64,000 bases of DNA from Candidatus Krumholzibacteriota bacterium (GTDB lineage: Bacteria > Krumholzibacteriota > Krumholzibacteriia > Krumholzibacteriales > Krumholzibacteriaceae). The notes beneath the pieces were generated by a model, which worked only from the letters and a program-made list of their open reading frames with translations, had not been told where the DNA came from and did not search any database. The stretch lies in NCBI GenBank assembly GCA_016931295.1, contig JAFGEZ010000032.1, positions 1 through 64,000 on the forward strand. Direction: 5' to 3'. Shown piece after piece: positions 57,119 to 64,000 of this stretch. A program made the translations under genes and the position numbers. Each line of letters opens with the position of its first letter. Within the stretch, counting starts at the first letter, position 1.

Positions 57119-58180
57119 ATGAGTAGCCGACTCGAACGGATCGTCTTCGAGACGACGCACCGCTGTCCGCTTGATTGTCGTTTCTGCTACGCGATCTGGA
57201 AGCGCCCCGGCGCGCCGGCACCGCCGCCGGACGGCTACGCCCGCGCCCGCCGGACGCTCCGGCGGCTCTTCGCCGTCGCCGACATCGAGCACGTCGTCTT
57301 CTCCGGCGGGGAGCCCTTCTGCGCGCCGCGTTTCGCCGAGCTCGTCATCTACTGCCGGATGAAGGGGGCCGCGGTGACGATCCTCACGAGCGGCGCGGCC
57401 TCGGGACCGCGTGATTACGTCGCGCTCGCCGGCCTCGGCGTCAGGCACTACGAGATCACCCTGCTCGCCCCCGGGGCGGCCGCGCACGACCGACTCACCC
57501 GCACCGTGGGCTCGTGGGGGCGGGCCGTCGATGCGATCCGCGGCGTGCGGGCGGCGGGCGGCACGGTCACGGGGGGCGTCGTCGTGACCGCGCTGAACGG
57601 CGATCTTCTTCCCGGAACCCTCCGGCTCTTCGCAGAACTCGGCGTGAGGCGCGTCATGCTCAACCGCTTCAACGTCGGCGGGGAGGGGATCCGGCACGAG
57701 GCCGAGCTCCAGGCGGGCGCCGCCCGGCTCCGGCGGTTCTTCGGCGAGGCGGACGCCGCCGTCGCCGCTCTCGGCATCCAGGCCACGGCGAACGTCTGCA
57801 CCCCCGTCTGCGTCCTCGACCCCGGCGACTATCCACACATCCGCTTCTCCTCGTGCCGGCCGCACGTGACCGACCGCGCCTTCACGCTCGACACGGCGGG
57901 CGACCTGCGCTTCTGCAACCATTCCCCGGTGGCGGCTGGCAACATCTTCGAGCGGTCGATCGGGGAGATCCTCGACTCGCCCTACATCCGCCGGTGGCGC
58001 ACGGTCGTGCCGGAGAGCTGCGCGGGCTGCGCCGACTGGCACCGCTGTTACGGCGGCTGCCGCGCCGCCAGCGAGCAGCTCGGCGGATCCATCGAGGACG
58101 CCGATCCCCTCTGTTGCACGCTCGAGGCGAACGAACCGCGCCGCGGCGATGGCCTTCCCGGCCGCGCGACCGCCGACTGA
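57119..58180 (+). CDS. Radical SAM/SPASM domain protein
   Basis: 353 residues. The iron-sulfur motif C-x3-C-x2-C is Cys16, Cys20 and Cys23 (HRCPLDCRFC), and FSGGEPFC is the SAM-binding GGEP motif. The C-terminal SPASM-type domain supplies Cys266 (RFCNH), Cys301, Cys304, Cys310, Cys314 and Cys332; Cys227, Cys231 and Cys246 may add further ligands. SPASM enzymes typically modify peptides or proteins, or mature other enzymes. The ATG at 57119 lies right against GAGGAG, closer than ideal, but the first cysteine motif leaves little room for a later start. The partner gene is directly upstream. Confidence 0.88.
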   Translation: MSSRLERIVFETTHRCPLDCRFCYAIWKRPGAPAPPPDGYARARRTLRRLFAVADIEHVVFSGGEPFCAPRFAELVIYCRMKGAAVTILTSGAASGPRDYVALAGLGVRHYEITLLAPGAAAHDRLTRTVGSWGRAVDAIRGVRAAGGTVTGGVVVTALNGDLLPGTLRLFAELGVRRVMLNRFNVGGEGIRHEAELQAGAARLRRFFGEADAAVAALGIQATANVCTPVCVLDPGDYPHIRFSSCRPHVTDRAFTLDTAGDLRFCNHSPVAAGNIFERSIGEILDSPYIRRWRTVVPESCAGCADWHRCYGGCRAASEQLGGSIEDADPLCCTLEANEPRRGDGLPGRATAD

Positions 58181-58282
58181 CCGCCGCCTCCGGCTTCGGG
58201 CCTCGTCGGATTTCGCTGGACGGCGCACCGCCGTGTCGCGATACAATGATCCGTGCGGCCCGCGCGCGGAAAGGACGAACCT

Positions 58283-59053
58283 ATGACATCGACACGTTAC
58301 GGAAGACACGGCCGCTTCGCGGCGGCAGCGCTCGGTATCGCCACCTGCCTCGTCGCCGCGACGGCCGCGCCGGTCTGCGCGGGGTGGGGCGTCTCCTTCG
58401 AGACGGGGATCACCTTCGGCGGCTACAACGACGTGCGCATCCCCGGCGACACGGGCACGGACTTCTCCTTCACCGACGACCTCGAGACGGACACCCGCCC
58501 CTTCGTCCGGGGCAGGATCACCTGGCAACTCGACCGGCACACCGTCACCCTGCTCGCCGCGCCGCTGCGTCTCGACGCGGCAGGCACGCTCGACCGTGAC
58601 GTCAGCTTCAACGGCGTGGAGTTACCCGAGAACGCGCTCGTCGAGGGGCGGTACCGCTTCGATTCCTGGCGCGTCACCTGGCGCTACGCGTTCCACAAGA
58701 GCGATCGGCTCGAGATCGGCGCCGGCATCACGGCGAAGATCCGCGACGCGGGGATCCGGCTCGCCTGGGGGGGGACGGTGACGGAGAAGACGAACGTCGG
58801 CTTCGTTCCCCTCGTCAACGTGCGCCTGCGCTGGACGCCGGACGGGGCCGCGGGATTTCTTTTCGAGGCCGACGCGCTCGCCGCGCCGCAGGGGCGCGCC
58901 GAGGACGTGCTTGCCGCGATCCTCTTCGATCTCGGCCCGCGGCGCGCCTTCTACGCGGGCTACCGGCTCCTCGAGGGCGGGGCCGACAACGACGAGGTCT
59001 ACAACTTCGCACTCATCCACTACGCCGTGGTCGGGGTCGAGATCGGCCTGTAG
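58283..59053 (+). CDS. Predicted outer-membrane beta-barrel protein
   Basis: 256 residues, family not recognised. A signal peptide ends near PVCA (about residue 34). The mature part alternates strands such as WGVSFETGITFGGYND and GRITWQLDRHTVTLLAAPL, with a closing strand HYAVVGVEIGL. It looks like an 8- to 12-strand barrel similar to OmpW or OmpL-type proteins. The start ATG at 58283 follows GAAAGGA. A second barrel gene follows after 39 bases. Confidence 0.65.
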   Translation: MTSTRYGRHGRFAAAALGIATCLVAATAAPVCAGWGVSFETGITFGGYNDVRIPGDTGTDFSFTDDLETDTRPFVRGRITWQLDRHTVTLLAAPLRLDAAGTLDRDVSFNGVELPENALVEGRYRFDSWRVTWRYAFHKSDRLEIGAGITAKIRDAGIRLAWGGTVTEKTNVGFVPLVNVRLRWTPDGAAGFLFEADALAAPQGRAEDVLAAILFDLGPRRAFYAGYRLLEGGADNDEVYNFALIHYAVVGVEIGL

Positions 59054-59092
59054 CGCGGTTGCCCAAACGGGCGAACGACGAAAGGAACGGAC

Positions 59093-59974
59093 ATGATGCG
59101 CACACTGGCGATCCTGGCGATCGCGATCCTCATCGCCGCGGCACCCGCCGGCGCCGAACCGTGGAAGAAATCGGTGGAGGCCAACCTCACCCTCACGCAG
59201 AACGCCTACAGCGACAACTGGGTCGGCGGCGAGACGGGCGCGATCTCGTGGGCCTTCACCTCCGTCTCCCTCTTCGAGAAGCAGCTCGGCGACCTGATGC
59301 ACAGCGGGAACACACTGAAGCTGCAGTTCGGGCAGACGCACAACCAGGACGTCGAGACGAAGAACTGGAGCCGCCCGGCCAAGTCGACCGACCTCATCGA
59401 CTTCGAGTCGGTGCTCCGCTTCACGCTCGGGTCGACCGTCGATCCCTACGCCGGCGTGCGGCTCGAGTCGCAGTTCGTCGATCAGAGCGATCGGACGAAG
59501 GACCGCTACGTCAACCCGCTCAAGATCACCGAGAGCGCCGGTATCGCCCGCGTTCTCATCGACGAGGAGACGCGCGACCTCGTCATCCGCCTCGGCGGCG
59601 CGGCGCGCCAGTTCATCGACCGTGACCGGCTCGACCCGGTTACCCTCGAACGGGCCACCGAGACGACGAACGACCTCGGCCTGCTCTTCGATGCCGAGTT
59701 CAAGACGAACCTCGCCGGCGAGCGGATCACCTACGGGTCGAAGCTCACCGCCTTCCAGGCGATCTACTACTCCGAGGCGGACGCGATCTCGGGGCTGCCG
59801 AACGAGGATTACTGGAAATCCACCGACGTGAAGTGGGAGAACCTCTTCACCGCCGGGATCACGAAGTACCTCATGGTGAGCCTCTACGTGGAGCTGCTCT
59901 ACGACAAGGACGTCGACCTGAAGGGGCGCTTCAAGGAGATCCTCGCCCTCGGCGTCACGTACAAGTTCATGTAG
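59093..59974 (+). CDS. DUF3078-type outer-membrane protein
   Basis: 293 residues. A signal peptide (about 1-21, ending AGAEP) precedes a barrel with the DUF3078 layout: SVEANLTLTQNAYSDNWVGG, then LKLQFGQTHNQ and NPLKITESAGIAR, ending in VTYKFM. DUF3078 proteins are common in Bacteroidetes and relatives, which supports an FCB-side host. Their function is unknown. ATG at 59093 or 59096 are both possible. It is followed after 12 bases by the SGNH-like pair. Confidence 0.8.
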   Translation: MMRTLAILAIAILIAAAPAGAEPWKKSVEANLTLTQNAYSDNWVGGETGAISWAFTSVSLFEKQLGDLMHSGNTLKLQFGQTHNQDVETKNWSRPAKSTDLIDFESVLRFTLGSTVDPYAGVRLESQFVDQSDRTKDRYVNPLKITESAGIARVLIDEETRDLVIRLGGAARQFIDRDRLDPVTLERATETTNDLGLLFDAEFKTNLAGERITYGSKLTAFQAIYYSEADAISGLPNEDYWKSTDVKWENLFTAGITKYLMVSLYVELLYDKDVDLKGRFKEILALGVTYKFM

Positions 59975-59986
59975 GGGAGGGGCGCG

Positions 59987-60769
59987 ATGCGACGGTTCGT
60001 GCGATCGGTCGCCGCGGGGCTCCTCGCCGCCCTCGGCCTGTCCGGGTGCGGCGGCGGGGACGCGGTCCGCGTCGTCTTCCTGCACCACAGCACGGGGCGG
60101 GTCGTCTGGGACGCCGGCGTGAAGCGCTTCTTCCGCGGCTACCGGACCCCCGACGGGCGCGCCGTGCGCATCGAGGAGCGCGAATTCCCGCGCGAGAAGC
60201 CGTACGGCTGGAACAACTACCCCCACGACTACTGGAACATCTGGGTCGCCCACGCGGGCGACGAGCCGTACATGGAGGAGCCGACCCTCGAGATCCTCGC
60301 CGCCCGGTACGACGTCGTCGTCCTGAAGCACTGTTTCCCGGTGAGCGCCGTCGAACCCGACACGGATCGGGCCGACGCGGCCTCGCCGGAGAAGCGCCTC
60401 GAAAACTACCGGCTCCAGTACGATGCCCTGCGAGACAAGATGCGCTCCTTCCCCGGCACGCGTTTTCTCGTGTGGACGCCGCCGGCCCTCGTCGCCGGCC
60501 TGACGGATGCCGGGGAGGCCGCGCGCGCCGACAGCTTCGCCCGGTGGGTGCGCGAGGAATGGGACGAGCCGGGAGACAACATATTCGTCTGGGATTTCCG
60601 CCTCCTCGAGACGGAGGGCGGACTGTACCTGAAGGAGGAGAACGCGCGCGGACCGGCGAACTCGCATCCCGCAGAGGCCTTCGCCGCGCGCGTGGCGCCG
60701 CTTCTCGGCCGGCGGATCGCCGCCGTGATCGAGGGGCGGGGCGACACATCGAGCACGACGGGAGAGTGA
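59987..60769 (+). CDS. SGNH-hydrolase-like lipoprotein
   Basis: 260 residues. A lipoprotein signal ends in LSGC at about Cys21. The mature part begins VRVVFLHHSTGRVVWDAG, where HHSTG could be the block I serine of an SGNH-type fold, and has NSHP near the end, where the Asp/His block would be. Middle blocks NNYPHDYWNIW and VVVLKHCFP are not typical of well-known esterases. It may act on carbohydrate esters at the surface; this is a guess. It is translationally coupled (TGATG) to a second protein of similar plan. Confidence 0.6.
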   Translation: MRRFVRSVAAGLLAALGLSGCGGGDAVRVVFLHHSTGRVVWDAGVKRFFRGYRTPDGRAVRIEEREFPREKPYGWNNYPHDYWNIWVAHAGDEPYMEEPTLEILAARYDVVVLKHCFPVSAVEPDTDRADAASPEKRLENYRLQYDALRDKMRSFPGTRFLVWTPPALVAGLTDAGEAARADSFARWVREEWDEPGDNIFVWDFRLLETEGGLYLKEENARGPANSHPAEAFAARVAPLLGRRIAAVIEGRGDTSSTTGE

Positions 60770-61737
60770 TGGACACCGGAGGGTACCCGTTCCGACTCCC
60801 TCTCGCCGGGGGGCGGGGCCGGGCCCGCCGCGGGCGGCGGGCGACGGCGGCCCTCGCCGCCGCCCTCGCCGTGGCTCTCGGCGCGTCCGCCCCGCGGGCG
60901 CAGCTTCCCGCGCGGGACGGCCCTTTCGTCATCGACCATCGCCAGACCGATCTCCAGGTCCTCTCCCCGGCATGGATCGATTCCGCCCAGGCGCTCGTGC
61001 GCATACAGTACGCGCATACCTCCCACGGCGGACAGGTCCCCACCGGCCTCGGACGGATCGCCGACGGCGACGACGCCTTCCGCTACGCCTACGAGAACAA
61101 CGCCCTTCCCGCCGTGCCAGGCGCGCTGTGCATCTTCAACGGACAGGCGACGGAGACGTACGTCACGCCGGACCTCTACTGGGCGACCGCCGCCGGCATG
61201 GCCGAAACGCGCGCCGTGCTCGCCGCCGAGCCGGCGATCGACGTCTCGGTTTTCGCGTGGTGCACCGAGCTCGACAACTACGATGCTGGGGAGGTGGCCG
61301 CGTATCTCGACTCGATGAGCGCGCTCGAGGCGACGCATCCCGGCGTCGTCTTCGTCTACATGACGGGGAACGCGCAGGCCACCGGCGAGGCGGGGCGCAA
61401 CCGGTGGCTCTGTAACGAGACGATCCGGAACTTCTGCCGCGCGGAGAGCCGCGTCCTCTACGACTTCGCCGATCTCGACTGCTGGTGGTACGATTCCCTC
61501 GCCGGGGCGTGGTCCTTCTCGTACTACGTCCTCGGCACGGACACGATCCCCGTGGAGCATCCCCGGTTCGTCGGCGACGAGTCGTCGCATACGACCTTCG
61601 AGAGCTGCGAACAGAAGGCCCGCGCCTTCTGGCGCCTCGCCGCGGCCCTGGCCGGCTGGCCGGGGGATACGACCGCCGTCCAGCCCGCCACCTGGGGCGG
61701 CGTGAAGCGGGACACGGGGGAGGAACGGCTTCGTTGA
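60769..61737 (+). CDS. Second SGNH-like secreted protein of a coupled pair
   Basis: 322 residues. A basic N-region and hydrophobic stretch (about 28-42) form a signal peptide ending APRAQ. The mature part has VRIQYAHTSHGGQV, which parallels HHSTG in the upstream gene, and DESSHTTFESCEQKARAFW near the C-terminus, which parallels NSHP. It carries seven cysteines, several probably paired. The start overlaps the upstream stop. The two proteins may form a complex or act on the same surface polymer. Confidence 0.6.
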   Translation: MDTGGYPFRLPLAGGRGRARRGRRATAALAAALAVALGASAPRAQLPARDGPFVIDHRQTDLQVLSPAWIDSAQALVRIQYAHTSHGGQVPTGLGRIADGDDAFRYAYENNALPAVPGALCIFNGQATETYVTPDLYWATAAGMAETRAVLAAEPAIDVSVFAWCTELDNYDAGEVAAYLDSMSALEATHPGVVFVYMTGNAQATGEAGRNRWLCNETIRNFCRAESRVLYDFADLDCWWYDSLAGAWSFSYYVLGTDTIPVEHPRFVGDESSHTTFESCEQKARAFWRLAAALAGWPGDTTAVQPATWGGVKRDTGEERLR

Positions 61738-61763
61738 CGGAACCCGGGCGGCGGCGCTATACT
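61734..61763 (+). promoter_or_regulatory. Promoter of the cysteine-rich small protein
   Basis: TTGACG, 18 bases, TATACT. It overlaps the stop of the preceding gene and lies 30 bases before the ATG at 61793. Confidence 0.7.
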
Positions 61764-61792
61764 GGAATAGATCCCGAACAAGGAGGAAGACG

Positions 61793-61960
61793 ATGCCGGA
61801 ATGTCACGAGATGAAGAAGGGCCAGATCTGGCGCTGCGAGGACTGCGGACTCGAGCTCGAGGTCGTCGCCGAGTGCAGCGAGTGCGGCGAGGGAAGCGAC
61901 TGCGCCGCCGAGCCCTGCGAGTTCACCTGCTGCGGCGGACCGCTCACGCTCAAGGAGTAG
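61793..61960 (+). CDS. Small cysteine-rich desulforedoxin-like protein
   Basis: 55 residues with nine cysteines, too short for the supplied frames. The ends fit a desulforedoxin-type iron site: [16 protein letters not shown] (Cys15, Cys18) and [12 protein letters not shown] (Cys46, Cys47). Where desulforedoxin has a short turn, this protein inserts [18 protein letters not shown], with Cys28, Cys31, Cys37 and Cys42, which could bind a second metal. The ribosome site AGGAGG lies 6 bases before the ATG, and a good promoter precedes it. The last 11 bases overlap the end of ligA on the other strand. A redox or metal-storage role is likely but unproven. Confidence 0.82.
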   Translation: MPECHEMKKGQIWRCEDCGLELEVVAECSECGEGSDCAAEPCEFTCCGGPLTLKE

Positions 61961-63956
61961 CCTCGACGAGGGCCGCGAACTCCTCCTCCGAGATCACCGG
62001 CACGCCGAGCGTGCGCGCCTTCTCCGCCTTCGAACCGGCCCCCGGCCCCGCGACGACGTAATCGGTCTTCTTGCTGACGCTCTTCGCGGCCCGCCCGCCG
62101 AGCTGCTCGACGATGCGGCCTGCCTCCTCGCGCGTGTAGCGTTCGAGCGATCCGGTGAAGACGAACGTCTTCCCCTCGAGGAGGGCCGGTTCGTCGGTCT
62201 GCTCGACGGCGAGCACCTCGACGCCGAGCCCGTCTAGCTCGTCGAGGAGCCCGCGCGAGCGCACCGCGCCGAAGAACTCCACCACGCGGCGCGCCACCTC
62301 GGGGCCGACCTCGCGCACGGCGAGAAGCGCTTCCTCGTCCGCCGCGGCGATCGCCTCGAGCGTGCCGAAGCGGGCGGCGAGGAGCCGGGCGACGTGCTCG
62401 CCGACATTCCTGATCCCCAGCGCGTAGAGGAAGCGGTCGAGGGGGATCCGCTTCGCCTTCTCGAGGGCGGCGAGGAGGCTGTCGGCGGAGGTGTCCCCGA
62501 ACCCCTCGAGCTCGACGAGATCCTCGCGGCGCAGGCGGAAGAGATCGGCGACGCCGCGGACGAGGCCGCGCTCGACGAACGTCCCCACCGATTTCGTGCC
62601 GAGCCCCGTCACGTCCAGGGCGCCGCGCGAGACGAAGTGCTCGATGCCGCGGCGGAGCTGCGCTGGGCAGGCGAGCCCGTTCGGGCAGAAATGGAGCGCG
62701 CCCTCCTTTTCCACCGCCGCGCCGCAGGCGGGGCAGCTCGCCGGCATGAGGAAAGGCTCGGCGCGCGTCTCCCCCTCGCGCGGGATGCGCTCGACGACGG
62801 CGGGGATGACGTCGCCGGCGCGCTGGATACGCACCGTGTCTCCCGCCCGCACGTCCTTTCGCGTCACCTCGCCGGCGTTGTGGAGCGTGGCGCGGCTCAC
62901 CGTCACGCCGCTCACGTCCACCGGGCGCAGCAGGGCCACCGGGGTGAGCTTGCCCGTGCGCCCCACCTGCACGACGATCTCCTCGACCGTCGTCACCTCC
63001 TTGCGCGGCTCGAACTTCAGGGCGATCGACCAGCGGGGCGAGCGGGAGCGCTCGCCGAGCGCCTCGCGGGCCGCCCGCTCGTCGACGCTGACGACGACGC
63101 CGTCGATCTCGAAGGGGAGATCGTCCCGCGTCGCGGCCAGCTCGGCGTGGAAGGCGATCGCCTCCTCGATCGACGGGCAGCGGCGACGGCGCTCGTCCAC
63201 GCGGAAGCCCCAGGTGGCGAGGAGATCGAGCTCGGCCGCGTGCGTGGCCGGCGCCGGCGCGCCCGAGATGAGCATGATCCCGTAGGCGAAGAAGGTGAGG
63301 GGGCGCTCGGCCGTGATCCGCGAGTCGAGCTGCCGGATCGAGCCGGCGGCGGCGTTGCGCGGGTTGGCGAAGGCGTTCTGCCCGAGCTCGGTCATTCGCC
63401 GGTTGAGACGGCGGAAGTCGGCGAGCTGCATGAGCGCCTCGCCGCGGACGGCGAGTCGGGGCGGCGCGCCCCCGGCGAGCTGGAGCGGCACCGAGTCGAT
63501 CGTGCGCGCGTTCGGAGTGACCTCCTCGCCGACCTGGCCGTCGCCGCGGGTGGCGGCTCGCGCGAGCAGCCCCTGCTCGTAGACGAGCTCGAGTGAGAGG
63601 CCGTCGAACTTCGGCTCGGCGACATAGTCGACGCGCTCGCGGCCGAGGCCGCGCAGTACGCGGCGGTCGAACTCGCGCGCCTCCTCCGTGTCGACGACCG
63701 ATTCGAGGCTCAACATCGCCCGCAGGTGCTCGACCTTCGGCAGCTCGCTCCGGGGCGGCGCGCCGACGCGTTGCGTGGGGGAATCGGGGGTGACGAGATC
63801 GGGGAATGCCTCCTCGAGCCGGGCGAGCTCGCGGCGGAGCGCGTCGTAGGCGGCATCGGCGATCGTCGGCGCGGCGTCGACGTAGTACCGGCGGTCGTGC
63901 TCGCGGATCTTTTTGCGCAGGGCCTCGATGCGCCCGGTGGCCTCGTTCCTGTCCAT
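61950..63956 (-). CDS. ligA: NAD-dependent DNA ligase LigA
   Basis: 668 residues, standard length. It seals nicks in DNA using NAD. The adenylated lysine is Lys116 in EPKFDGLS. The Ia domain ([10 protein letters not shown]), OB fold, zinc finger (CPACG and [10 protein letters not shown]), helix-hairpin-helix region and C-terminal BRCT domain ([12 protein letters not shown]) are all present. It starts at 63956. It converges with and overlaps the small cysteine-rich gene by 11 bases, so there is no terminator between them. Confidence 0.98.
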   Translation of the reverse strand: MDRNEATGRIEALRKKIREHDRRYYVDAAPTIADAAYDALRRELARLEEAFPDLVTPDSPTQRVGAPPRSELPKVEHLRAMLSLESVVDTEEAREFDRRVLRGLGRERVDYVAEPKFDGLSLELVYEQGLLARAATRGDGQVGEEVTPNARTIDSVPLQLAGGAPPRLAVRGEALMQLADFRRLNRRMTELGQNAFANPRNAAAGSIRQLDSRITAERPLTFFAYGIMLISGAPAPATHAAELDLLATWGFRVDERRRRCPSIEEAIAFHAELAATRDDLPFEIDGVVVSVDERAAREALGERSRSPRWSIALKFEPRKEVTTVEEIVVQVGRTGKLTPVALLRPVDVSGVTVSRATLHNAGEVTRKDVRAGDTVRIQRAGDVIPAVVERIPREGETRAEPFLMPASCPACGAAVEKEGALHFCPNGLACPAQLRRGIEHFVSRGALDVTGLGTKSVGTFVERGLVRGVADLFRLRREDLVELEGFGDTSADSLLAALEKAKRIPLDRFLYALGIRNVGEHVARLLAARFGTLEAIAAADEEALLAVREVGPEVARRVVEFFGAVRSRGLLDELDGLGVEVLAVEQTDEPALLEGKTFVFTGSLERYTREEAGRIVEQLGGRAAKSVSKKTDYVVAGPGAGSKAEKARTLGVPVISEEEFAALVEATP

Positions 63957-64000
63957 CGCTCCTCCCGCGGCCGCTGCGGCGGCCGGCGAAAGAGAGTATA

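Overview
The window is a very GC-rich bacterial chromosome segment, coding almost throughout, from a diderm (Gram-negative) cell. It carries SurA-like periplasmic folding factors, several outer-membrane barrels, many lipoproteins and an FtsEX/EnvC division module. The gene content (DUF3078-type barrel, 'fibre' proteins with repeated VGIGTxxP motifs, TatD fused to radical SAM, bactofilin, many small lipoproteins of NTF2-like look) resembles uncultivated high-GC lineages of the FCB side of the tree such as Eisenbacteria or Krumholzibacteriota. That placement is inference. No rRNA, tRNA, CRISPR array, transposase or phage module was seen.

Layout. 1-8.9 kb is the origin-proximal block jag-mnmE-mnmG-rsmG-parA-parB, with two parS palindromes and a beta-helix lipoprotein between rsmG and parA, continuing into an M23 peptidase and a bactofilin. 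A small heat-shock gene on the minus strand (9.0-9.4 kb) has a clear sigma-54 promoter and two upstream palindromes. 9.9-19.3 kb is a co-directional run: S9 peptidase, MoxR, DUF58, BatA-like protein, Mfd. 19.4-32.5 kb is a tightly overlapping run of three PPIases, an S4 protein, pdxA, ftsE, ftsX, envC-like, holB, ricT, metG and a TatD-radical SAM fusion. 32.6-42 kb holds a hybrid histidine kinase, rsmA, a large barrel protein, three small lipoproteins, a divergent polysaccharide deacetylase and pdxJ.

42-52 kb is the accessory part. It has a beta-glucan-type set (GH17 and GH30 lipoproteins, an aldo/keto reductase, and a GPH-family MFS transporter carrying a large cadherin-like insertion), next to an operon for a secreted fibre protein and a C10 cysteine protease. 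52-56 kb has a lipoprotein, propionyl-CoA synthetase and alanine dehydrogenase. 56.6-61.7 kb pairs a membrane protein with a radical SAM/SPASM enzyme, followed by two barrels and two SGNH-like secreted proteins. The window ends with a 55-residue cysteine-rich desulforedoxin-like protein (61793-61960) and convergent ligA.

Most promoters that can be read fit TTGnnn-N17/18-TAnnnT, which helped set transcription units. The most unusual items are the MFS transporter with an inserted cadherin-like stalk, the radical SAM/SPASM plus membrane-protein pair, the sigma-54 control region of hsp20, and the cysteine-expanded desulforedoxin-like protein.
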